Assembly (NCBI GenBank): GCA_949486985.1
Contig: CATBLW010000203.1
Coordinates: forward strand, 1 to 6,015
DNA: 6,015 nt
From: Prochlorococcus marinus str. MIT 9215
Lineage (GTDB): Bacteria > Cyanobacteriota > Cyanobacteriia > PCC-6307 > Cyanobiaceae
Direction of reading: 5' to 3'
Of this stretch, positions 1 to 6,015 are shown in pieces (the first letter of the stretch is position 1; every line of letters starts with the position of its first letter). The position numbers were made by a program, and so were the translations under genes. Below the pieces are notes generated by a model, which did not search any database, was not told where the DNA came from, and was given only the letters and a program-made list of their open reading frames with translations.

Positions 1-1858
1 CGCCGGCAGCTACTTTTACAAGGCGAACAACCCCTCGCTCGGCTAGCCCCTGCGCTACTTGCATTCCCATTCTACGAGCATCAGGCTCTCTCAACACTCG
101 TGGCATTCGACTCAACAATAATTCTGGTGAAAAGCCTGGAAGGTTGTTTAACACAGAGATGAGTTCTCTTATGGGCTCTAGGTCTAGAAGGCTTGTTTGT
201 TCATCGTTTTGATTGATGGAGGCATTGATGATGAACTGAGGTTGTATCGATTTGGGCAGGTTCCTACTTAATCGTTGAACCGCTTGCCAGCTAAAAGCGT
301 CTAGACGGCTGACCAACGCATCAACGAGTTGATCGCGTAGTAGACCTCCGTTTGCCGAGAAAAGAAAGTCCAAGACTTGATCAAGCAAACTGTTTAAATC
401 TAATTCAGCTTGGCTTGCTGCACTTGAAACGAGATTTTCTAGCCTTGCCCAACGAAAAGCTTCGCCATCAAATAGCATTTCTTTGAGACTATTTCTTAAT
501 TGAGGATCGGGATCTTCCATTAGTCGCCTGGCAAAATAGGGATACGCTGCGCCAAGAATTTTGAAATTGGAGTCAACGCTTAGTGCAATCCCTTCAAGAG
601 TTATTAGTGAACGTATGATTAATGCGTAGTAGGGAGGTACTCGAAACGGAAATTTGTACATTACACCTGATAGGTCATCGGTTACGCTTTTGAAATCCAA
701 TCGACTTACACCCATTTCTAGAGCTTGTCCAAAAACATTTTCAAATGCAGGAACGATTGGCTCTAGGTTGACATCTTCTGCTAAGAAACCAAGCTTTACA
801 AAGTCAACAGAAAGCTTGCTAAAGCTGCGGTTAACGAGGTGAACAACAGCTTCTATCAATCCAGTGCGTGATTCGCGACTGACCTCACTCATCATGCCGA
901 AATCGAGATAGCAAAGGCGACCATCTGCAAGCGCAAGCAAGTTGCCAGGGTGTGGATCTGCATGGAAAAACCCATGCTCTAGCAATTGTTGCAAGCTGCA
1001 ATTGACGCCAACATCAACCATCTCGTTAGGATCAATTCCTAATGCTTTTACGGCTTCAAGGTTTGTTAATTTAACGCCATCAATCCATTCCATCGTTAGG
1101 ACTCTGCGACTGGTTGCTTCTCTGAAGATTTCCGGCACTGCGATCCGATGATTATTTTGATGCAATGCTTTGAATCGCTCAGCATTTTCAGCTTCGTTTA
1201 GGTAGTCCATCTCTTCAAAAACTCTTCGGCCTAGCTCATCAATTAGAGCAACGAGATCACTGCGTATTAACTTGACGTTATTGTTTAGCCAGCCAGCAAT
1301 ATTTCGCACCATGTATAGATCCAATGTGATTTGTTCCCTTAGTCCTGGCCTCTGAACTTTGACAGCTACTTTTTGGCCACCTTTTAAAACACCACGGTGA
1401 ACTTGCCCGAGGGAAGCTGCTGAAATTGGTTCGCGCTCAAGTTCTTCGTAGATGTCCTCAATTGGTGCTTCTAGATCGTCTTCGATGCATGCCATCGCCA
1501 ACTCACTATCAAAACCAGGCAATTGGTCTTGGAGTTGAGAGAGCTCTTCGAGCAGCACAGGTGGCACGATGTCAGGCCGCGTTGAGAGGGCTTGTCCTGC
1601 TTTGATGAAAGCAGGACCAAGTTCCACTAAAAGTTCGGCGAATTCAGAGGCTCTGGCACGGGCATGTATTGGATTTTTTAAGCGTCCTAAAAGTTTGTCC
1701 CCGCCTACTCCAAGCAAAAAAAGTCCGATCGGGATCAATGTTTGCCACAGACGCCGTAATAATCGTTGTGGGTGACCGGCGTAGATCCTTGTGATCGCAG
1801 CTGGATCGTATTTCAGCAGCCCAGCGGCTTCGATGAAATCCCCGAGTTCTTGCTCCAT
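1..1858 (-). CDS. AarF/ABC1/UbiB-family atypical protein kinase-like protein (3' end beyond window)
   Basis: Reading the minus strand from the ATG at 1858 gives an uninterrupted frame of 619 codons that reaches the left edge without a stop, so only the extreme C-terminus is missing. The family signatures appear in order: KAGQ (K86-Q89, inside GPAFIKAGQALSTRPD), the alanine-rich loop AASLGQVHRG (about 147-156), AVKVQRP with the invariant Lys at 167, the ExD motif EMD (E216/D218), HADPHPGN (D301, N306) and DFG (319-321). This is the UbiB variant of the protein-kinase fold, in which KxGQ and the Ala-rich loop replace the usual N-lobe elements. Family members support ubiquinone or plastoquinone-type isoprenoid metabolism, probably as ATPases at membranes; the substrate cannot be read from sequence. 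A hydrophobic stretch at about 41-51 could contact membrane. About 300 residues follow the kinase core, as in plant and cyanobacterial ABC1K proteins. The gene is divergent from recN. The family call is firm; the specific role is unknown. Confidence 0.95.
   Translation of the reverse strand, partial: MEQELGDFIEAAGLLKYDPAAITRIYAGHPQRLLRRLWQTLIPIGLFLLGVGGDKLLGRLKNPIHARARASEFAELLVELGPAFIKAGQALSTRPDIVPPVLLEELSQLQDQLPGFDSELAMACIEDDLEAPIEDIYEELEREPISAASLGQVHRGVLKGGQKVAVKVQRPGLREQITLDLYMVRNIAGWLNNNVKLIRSDLVALIDELGRRVFEEMDYLNEAENAERFKALHQNNHRIAVPEIFREATSRRVLTMEWIDGVKLTNLEAVKALGIDPNEMVDVGVNCSLQQLLEHGFFHADPHPGNLLALADGRLCYLDFGMMSEVSRESRTGLIEAVVHLVNRSFSKLSVDFVKLGFLAEDVNLEPIVPAFENVFGQALEMGVSRLDFKSVTDDLSGVMYKFPFRVPPYYALIIRSLITLEGIALSVDSNFKILGAAYPYFARRLMEDPDPQLRNSLKEMLFDGEAFRWARLENLVSSAASQAELDLNSLLDQVLDFLFSANGGLLRDQLVDALVSRLDAFSWQAVQRLSRNLPKSIQPQFIINASINQNDEQTSLLDLEPIRELISVLNNLPGFSPELLLSRMPRVLREPDARRMGMQVAQGLAERGVVRLVKVAAG
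1591..1621. repeat. Strong inverted repeat over the KxGQ codons of the kinase gene
   Basis: GTCCTGCTTT (1594-1603) is the exact reverse complement of AAAGCAGGAC (1608-1617), with a 4-nt loop, GATG. The stem extends by three more pairs (CTT 1591-1593 with AAG 1619-1621) if C1618 is bulged out. It lies entirely inside the minus-strand kinase gene, over the codons for L-G-P-A-F-I-K-A-G-Q, its most conserved motif, so it would fold in that gene's mRNA. There is no T-run, so it is not an intrinsic terminator. Whether it is functional or a by-product of the protein sequence is open. Confidence 0.75.
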
Positions 1859-1936
1859 GCTGAGTCGGGTAAAGGCCTAACCCCTTCTAAACGACCCTGA
1901 CTGCCGCTACGGTCGGGCCGATCATGCGGGGATGTT
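1859..1936. promoter_or_regulatory. Divergent intergenic region between the kinase gene and recN
   Basis: This 78-bp gap must carry or adjoin the 5' control sequences of both divergent genes. I see no convincing -10/-35 pair: TCTAAA at 1886-1891 is a weak -10 candidate for recN (TTTAGA read the other way). Short dyads are present: GGGT (1867-1870) with ACCC (1880-1883) around the palindrome AGGCCT (1873-1878), and CGACC (1892-1896) with GGTCG (1911-1915). Either could be an operator or chance. No match to the cyanobacterial LexA-type box as I remember it was recognised. A GGGGA run at 1928-1932 could serve as a weak ribosome-binding site 4 nt before the recN GTG. Confidence 0.4.
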
Positions 1937-3625
1937 GTGTTAACAGGCTTGCGACTTGAGAATATTGCTCTGATCGACAGTCTGGAGCTCAATTTTGATC
2001 AGGGCTTCACAGTCCTCACTGGTGAGACAGGAGCTGGCAAATCGATACTTCTGGATGCTTTAGATGTTCTCTTTGGTGGAAGTCAAAGCACCGTTGGATC
2101 GCGTTTATTGAGAGCTGATGCCAACCGTGGACGTATAGAAGCAAGTTTTTCTTTGACGCCAATTGTTGAGAGTTGGTTGCAGGATCATCAGTTTGAGAGT
2201 GAAGAATCAGAACTTTTGCTTAGTAAGGATTGGAGACGTATGGATGATCGAATTAGTAGCCGTACGCGTCTGAATGGTGTGGTTGTTAATCGTCAGCAGG
2301 TTTTGTCACTAAGGCCGCTGTTAATTGACCTCACTGTTCAAGGACAGACTCAGCAACTTGGACGACCAGGTCAGCAACGACGTTGGTTGGATCGTTTGGG
2401 TGGGGATGCTTTATCAGCTTTGCTTGTGCGCTCTCAACAGGTTTGGGGGCAATGGCATCAAGCCTTTAAGGAACTAGAAAAAGCGCAATCAGATTTGGAG
2501 CGATTGGAAATTGAGCGACAAGATCAGCAACTTTTTTTGGAACAACTTGAACTGGCTGACTTGGATGATCCTTTAGAAGACCAAGCTTTGCAGCAGGAGC
2601 AGGATCGGCTTGTTCATGGTGTGAGGCTCCAGGAAGGCCTTGGTGTGCTGCTTGGTTCTTTGCAGCTGGGATCTGATCAGGCTCCATCCGTTGTGGATCA
2701 GCTCGCCGCCTGTGCCCATGAGCTTCAGCAGATGGTTCAGCTTGATCCGTCCCTTTTGTCTCAAAAAGATCAGTGCCTTGATTTGGAGGCAGGATTACAA
2801 GATTTGATTCGTTCGTTTGAACGTTATGGCGAGCTGTTGGAGAGCGATCCTGAACGCCTTGCTGTTTTGCAGGACCGGATCGCAGTTTTAAAGACTCTTC
2901 AGCGACGTCATGGGATGGATCTTTCGCAGTTATTGACGCGTCGCGATCAACTGCGAGGCCTGCTTAATACTGGTGGAACTGATGCTCTCATTGAGCAGTT
3001 GCAAAATAATGAGCAAAATGCTCGCCTTGATCGTGATCAGATCAATCAGGAGCTAACAGCTGCGCGTCAAGTTGTTGCGCGTCAGCTTGAGCAGACGTTG
3101 ATGATGATTTTGCGACCGATGGGTTTGGCGAACGTTCGCTTTGAGGTTCAGCTTGATGCAGTAGCGCCAAGTGAGCACGGTGCTGATGGGGTGCGATTTC
3201 TTTTTTCTGCCAATCCTGGACAACCTTTGGCCCCTCTTGCTGAAGTGGCTTCTGGTGGCGAGATGTCTCGTTTTTTACTGGCTTTAAAAACAACGCTCTC
3301 CGCCGTTGATGGCTCCAGCACGTTGTTGTTTGACGAGATTGATTCCGGAGTGAGTGGACGTGTCAGTGGCGAGATGGCCAGTTTGTTGAAGCAGCTATCT
3401 CAGCATCGCCAGGTTTTTTGTGTCACGCATCAGCCCTTGGTGGCTGCTGCTGCTGATCAACATTTCCGTGTCAGTAAGTCTGTTGAGCAAGGTGTCACGC
3501 ATTCGCGAGTGTCCCAACTGCGGGACACTCAGGCCCGTGAACAGGAACTTGCGGAGCTTGCAGGTGGCGATTTGGCAGAGGCGAGAGCTTATGCGGCCAG
3601 CTTGCTGGTCCAGCCTGCTGCCTAA
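1937..3625 (+). CDS. recN: DNA repair protein RecN (SMC-like ATPase)
   Basis: RecN is a cytosolic SMC-family ATPase recruited to DNA double-strand breaks, where it helps tether ends and promotes RecA-dependent repair. The 562-residue product has normal family length. It opens with LTGLRLENIALIDS, followed by Walker A GETGAGKS (29-36), the Q-region VQGQTQQL (134-141), a helical coiled-coil-rich middle (about 175-400, with LKTLQRRHG at about 318-326 matching the family LKRKYG motif), the ABC signature ASGGEMSRF (438-446), Walker B with D466, E467 and D469 in LFDEIDSG, the D-loop SGVSGR, and the switch histidine H498 in VTHQPLVA. The start is GTG: no ATG or GTG lies in frame upstream before the TGA at 1898, and Leu-Thr-Gly-Leu directly after the initiator fits the family N-terminus. 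uvrA follows after 36 bp on the same strand, suggesting a repair operon. All ATPase motifs are intact. Confidence 0.97.
   Translation: MLTGLRLENIALIDSLELNFDQGFTVLTGETGAGKSILLDALDVLFGGSQSTVGSRLLRADANRGRIEASFSLTPIVESWLQDHQFESEESELLLSKDWRRMDDRISSRTRLNGVVVNRQQVLSLRPLLIDLTVQGQTQQLGRPGQQRRWLDRLGGDALSALLVRSQQVWGQWHQAFKELEKAQSDLERLEIERQDQQLFLEQLELADLDDPLEDQALQQEQDRLVHGVRLQEGLGVLLGSLQLGSDQAPSVVDQLAACAHELQQMVQLDPSLLSQKDQCLDLEAGLQDLIRSFERYGELLESDPERLAVLQDRIAVLKTLQRRHGMDLSQLLTRRDQLRGLLNTGGTDALIEQLQNNEQNARLDRDQINQELTAARQVVARQLEQTLMMILRPMGLANVRFEVQLDAVAPSEHGADGVRFLFSANPGQPLAPLAEVASGGEMSRFLLALKTTLSAVDGSSTLLFDEIDSGVSGRVSGEMASLLKQLSQHRQVFCVTHQPLVAAAADQHFRVSKSVEQGVTHSRVSQLRDTQAREQELAELAGGDLAEARAYAASLLVQPAA
3507..3530. 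repeat. Perfect 9-bp inverted repeat near the 3' end of recN
   Basis: GAGTGTCCC (3507-3515) and GGGACACTC (3522-3530) are exact reverse complements around a 6-nt loop, AACTGC. The structure sits in the codons for R-V-S-Q-L-R-D-T, about 95 nt before the recN stop. No T-run follows on either strand, so it does not look like an intrinsic terminator. It could slow translation or shape the transcript near the recN-uvrA junction, or be chance: a match this good is expected about once in several windows of this size. Confidence 0.6.
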
Positions 3626-3638
3626 TTATGCGGTGATC

Positions 3639-3661
3639 TCCGTAGAATTACTGGCTACGGA
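3639..3661 (+). promoter_or_regulatory. Hairpin in the recN-uvrA gap, ending at the uvrA start
   Basis: TCCGTAG (3639-3645) pairs perfectly with CTACGGA (3655-3661) around the 9-nt loop AATTACTGG. The dyad fills most of the 36-bp space between the recN stop (TAA, 3623-3625) and uvrA. Its right arm ends one base before the ATG at 3662. The only Shine-Dalgarno-like bases, GGA at 3659-3661, are in that arm and 9 nt before the ATG at 3671, so a folded RNA could mask them. It could alternatively be a protein-binding dyad. No T-run follows, so it is not a classic terminator. The role is inferred; only the dyad itself is seen. Confidence 0.45.
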
Positions 3662-6015
3662 ATGATGCGCATGGGGCGGCCTGCCTCGAAGGGAAACAAC
3701 AAAGCTTCTTCGAATTTCACCGGCGAGTCTCTGGAGGATGTCATACGGGTGAGAGGCGCTCGTCAGCACAATCTCAAGAATGTTGATATCACGCTGCCTC
3801 GTAATCAATTAGTCGTTTTCACTGGTGTGAGTGGAAGTGGCAAGAGCTCTCTGGCTTTTGACACGATCTTTGCTGAAGGCCAACGACGCTATGTCGAGAG
3901 CCTCTCAGCTTATGCACGTCAGTTTTTGGGTCAGGTTGATAAGCCAGATGTTGATGCTATTGAGGGATTATCACCAGCAATTTCAATTGATCAAAAGTCA
4001 ACGAGTCATAATCCACGATCGACTGTAGGTACAGTTACAGAAATTCAGGATTATTTGCGACTCCTATTTGGACGTGCTGGAGAGCCTCATTGTCCACAGT
4101 GTGATCGCTCAATTAGGCCACAAACCATTGATGAAATGGTTGATCAGATTCTTACCTTGCCGGATGGCACGCGTTATCAATTGTTGGCTCCTGTGGTGCG
4201 AGGTAAGAAAGGAACGCATACAAAATTATTAAGTGGACTTGCAACTGAGGGTTTTGCCAGAGTCCGAATAGATGCAGAGGTTAGAGAGCTTGCTGATAAT
4301 ATTGAACTCGATAAGAATCAACTTCATAGCATTGAGGTTGTTGTTGATCGTTTGGTTGCTCGTGAGGGCATACAAGAACGATTAACTGATTCTCTTCGCA
4401 CTGCATTAAAGCGTGGTGATGGACTCGCTTTGGTGGAAGTTGTTCCCAAGGCAAATGAAGATTTGCCTGATGGCGTTGAACGCGAACGCCTGTATTCCGA
4501 AAACTTCGCTTGCCCAGTACATGGTGCTGTGATTGAGGAGCTTTCGCCAAGATTATTTTCCTTTAATAGTCCTTACGGTGCTTGCACTGATTGTCATGGA
4601 ATTGGTCATCTACGAAAGTTCACTCCTGAACGAGTTGTTCCTGACCCTTCCCTCCCAGTTTATGCAGCTATAGCGCCTTGGAGTGATAAAGAGAATAGCT
4701 ATTACTTCTCATTACTTTTTTCTGTAGGTGAGGCTTTTGGGTTTGAAATTAAAACACCCTGGAATGAACTTACCGAAGAACAACGAGATATTGTGCTGAA
4801 TGGGAGTCTTGAACCTATTCAGATTCAAGCTGATAGTCGATACCGTAAGAGCAGTGGTTATACACGACCATTTGAGGGAGTTCTTCCTATTTTGGAGCGT
4901 CAAGTAAGTGATGCAAGTGGAGAATCTGTCCGACAAAAGTTGGAAAAATTTCTTGAGCTTGTGCCTTGTTCAAGCTGTGCGGGCAAGCGTTTGCGACCTG
5001 AAGCTTTGGCTGTGCGGGTTGGTCCCTACCGAATCACTGAACTGACCACGATAAGCGTTAGTGAAACTTTGGATCGGATTGAGAAGTTGATGGGTGTTGG
5101 AGTCGCTGAGGGCTCTGAGCCGTTACTTAATTCTCGTCAGATACAGATTGGTGCCCTTGTTTTGAGGGAGATTCGGATGAGGCTTAAGTTTCTTCTGGAT
5201 GTTGGCCTTGATTATTTGAGCCTGGATCGACCTGCTATGACATTGTCTGGCGGAGAGGCTCAGAGAATCCGCTTAGCAACACAAATAGGAGCTGGGCTTA
5301 CAGGAGTTCTTTATGTTCTTGATGAACCTAGTATTGGCTTGCATCAACGTGATAATGATCGATTATTAGCCACACTTAAGCGGTTAAGAGATCTTGGCAA
5401 TACGTTGGTTGTTGTTGAACATGATGAGGAAACGATTCGAGCTGCTGACCACCTTGTTGATATCGGTCCTGGTGCAGGAGTGCATGGCGGCCACATTGTG
5501 GCCGAAGGATCTGTAGAGAATTTACTTGCTGTTGAAGATTCTTTGACAGGTGCTTATTTAAGTCGCCGCCGATCGATTCCAACTCCTAATCAACGTCGAA
5601 CGGAAGGAACTCGTAAACTCCAGTTAATAGATTGTGACCGTAATAATCTCAAGAATCTTACTGTGGAATTCCCCCTTGGCCGCCTAGTTGCCGTGACAGG
5701 TGTAAGTGGTAGTGGCAAGAGTACTTTGGTTAACGAACTTTTGCATCCTGCTTTGGATCATAGTTTGGGCCTGAAGGTTCCATTTCCCAAGGGATTGGGT
5801 GAATTAAGGGGGGTCAAGTCGATTGATAAGGTTATTGTTATTGACCAGTCTCCTATCGGGCGAACCCCACGTTCCAATCCTGCTACATACACTGGTGCAT
5901 TCGATCCAATTCGCCAGGTATTTCCAGCTTCTGTAGAAGCAAAGGCGAGAGGTTATTTGGTAGGCCAATTTAGTTTTAATGTTAAAGGAGGTCGTTGTGA
6001 GGCCTGCCGTGGTCA
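3662..6015 (+). CDS. uvrA: Excinuclease ABC subunit A, UvrA (3' end beyond window)
   Basis: UvrA is the damage-sensing subunit of nucleotide excision repair: a dimeric ATPase with two ABC modules that loads UvrB onto lesions. About 784 codons are open to the right edge; the family is about 940-970 residues, so about the last fifth is missing. Numbering from the ATG at 3662: first Walker A GVSGSGKS (55-62, K61), the motif GQRRYVESLSAYARQFLG, C144/C147, the UvrB-binding region, the zinc module C284-x2-H287-x20-C308-x2-C311, the insertion domain, C436/C439, signature LSGGEAQR (528-535), Walker B LDEPS (D554, E555), the H-loop histidine H587, second Walker A (680-687, K686) and IDQSPIGRTPRSNPATYTG. 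At the edge C779 and C782 begin the C-terminal zinc finger. The second signature and Walker B lie outside. The start is uncertain: ATGs at 3662, 3665 and 3671 are in frame, and 3671 (MGRPAS) has a GGA 9 nt upstream. The gene shares recN's frame and probably its transcript. Confidence 0.97.
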   Translation, partial: MMRMGRPASKGNNKASSNFTGESLEDVIRVRGARQHNLKNVDITLPRNQLVVFTGVSGSGKSSLAFDTIFAEGQRRYVESLSAYARQFLGQVDKPDVDAIEGLSPAISIDQKSTSHNPRSTVGTVTEIQDYLRLLFGRAGEPHCPQCDRSIRPQTIDEMVDQILTLPDGTRYQLLAPVVRGKKGTHTKLLSGLATEGFARVRIDAEVRELADNIELDKNQLHSIEVVVDRLVAREGIQERLTDSLRTALKRGDGLALVEVVPKANEDLPDGVERERLYSENFACPVHGAVIEELSPRLFSFNSPYGACTDCHGIGHLRKFTPERVVPDPSLPVYAAIAPWSDKENSYYFSLLFSVGEAFGFEIKTPWNELTEEQRDIVLNGSLEPIQIQADSRYRKSSGYTRPFEGVLPILERQVSDASGESVRQKLEKFLELVPCSSCAGKRLRPEALAVRVGPYRITELTTISVSETLDRIEKLMGVGVAEGSEPLLNSRQIQIGALVLREIRMRLKFLLDVGLDYLSLDRPAMTLSGGEAQRIRLATQIGAGLTGVLYVLDEPSIGLHQRDNDRLLATLKRLRDLGNTLVVVEHDEETIRAADHLVDIGPGAGVHGGHIVAEGSVENLLAVEDSLTGAYLSRRRSIPTPNQRRTEGTRKLQLIDCDRNNLKNLTVEFPLGRLVAVTGVSGSGKSTLVNELLHPALDHSLGLKVPFPKGLGELRGVKSIDKVIVIDQSPIGRTPRSNPATYTGAFDPIRQVFPASVEAKARGYLVGQFSFNVKGGRCEACRG
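5488..5504. repeat. 17-bp odd palindrome within uvrA
   Basis: CGGCCACA (5488-5495) and TGTGGCCG (5497-5504) mirror each other exactly around T5496. It lies over the codons for G-G-H-I-V-A, a conserved UvrA stretch (GxxGGxIVAxG) just after the first ABC module's H-loop. It is probably a by-product of the protein sequence and codon choice; no regulatory role is claimed. Confidence 0.5.

Noticed and set aside
654..1775. Plus-strand open frames at 654-842, 942-1151 and 1569-1775
   Set aside because: They lie antisense to the kinase gene, whose minus-strand frame carries all the family motifs. Their products have no recognisable domain.
1859..1936. LexA/SOS box controlling recN
   Set aside because: No sequence resembling the E. 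coli CTG-N10-CAG box or the cyanobacterial AGTAC-type box was recognised in the spacer.
2466..3293. Minus-strand open frames within recN (2466-2687, 2573-2764, 3042-3293)
   Set aside because: They are antisense to an intact, motif-complete recN. Composition is what reversed recN codons would give.
3440..3457. GCT triplet run in recN as a slippage-prone microsatellite
   Set aside because: Only about four to five repeat units, in frame and coding for an Ala stretch; too short to suggest phase variation.
3507..3661. Intrinsic terminator between recN and uvrA
   Set aside because: Two hairpins exist, but neither is followed by a T-run, and the short same-strand gap favours read-through.
3420..3665. 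Plus-strand frame bridging the recN end and the uvrA start, and the minus-strand frame 3626-3808
   Set aside because: The first is an out-of-frame shadow of recN's C-terminus and the second is antisense to the uvrA start. Neither shows a family motif.
3831..5582. Short frames inside uvrA (3831-4028 plus; 4281-4550, 4712-4936 and 5376-5582 minus)
   Set aside because: All overlap the continuous UvrA reading frame with conserved motifs on both sides. No independent evidence supports them.
1..6015. Mobile element, CRISPR array, RNA gene or defence system
   Set aside because: The window is filled by three housekeeping genes with intact frames. No direct-repeat arrays, transposase motifs, tRNA-like cloverleaf or target-site duplications were seen by eye.

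Overview
The window reads as ordinary chromosomal housekeeping DNA from a cyanobacterium, most likely a marine picocyanobacterium of the Prochlorococcus/Synechococcus group. This rests on the protein wording of the three genes as I remember those lineages, the moderate base composition (roughly 35-58% GC in the lines I counted by hand) and the absence of the HIP1 octamer GCGATCGC that marks many other cyanobacteria. The assignment is from recall, not a search.

Layout: positions 1-1858 hold, on the minus strand, nearly all of an AarF/ABC1/UbiB-family atypical kinase gene. Its start is inside the window and its C-terminal end runs off the left edge. A 78-bp gap (1859-1936) separates it from a divergent plus-strand pair. 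That pair is recN (1937-3625, complete, GTG start), then after 36 bp uvrA (from 3662 or 3671, running off the right edge with about 784 codons present). No tRNA, rRNA, mobile element, CRISPR array or integration scar was seen. There is no gene-free stretch longer than 78 bp.

Function: RecN (an SMC-like ATPase acting at DNA double-strand breaks) and UvrA (damage-sensing ABC ATPase of nucleotide excision repair) are both DNA-repair proteins and are probably co-transcribed. The UbiB-type kinase points the other way and is probably unrelated in function (quinone or lipid metabolism), although it shares the intergenic region.

I found no previously undescribed system. The observations most worth checking are inverted repeats: a 10-bp perfect stem (13 bp with one bulge) exactly over the codons for the kinase's KxGQ motif; a 7-bp stem filling most of the recN-uvrA gap and ending at the uvrA start codon; and a 9-bp stem near the 3' end of recN. 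The others are a Cys-to-His change in a UvrA zinc module, an excess of GATC sites in recN, and uneven base composition.
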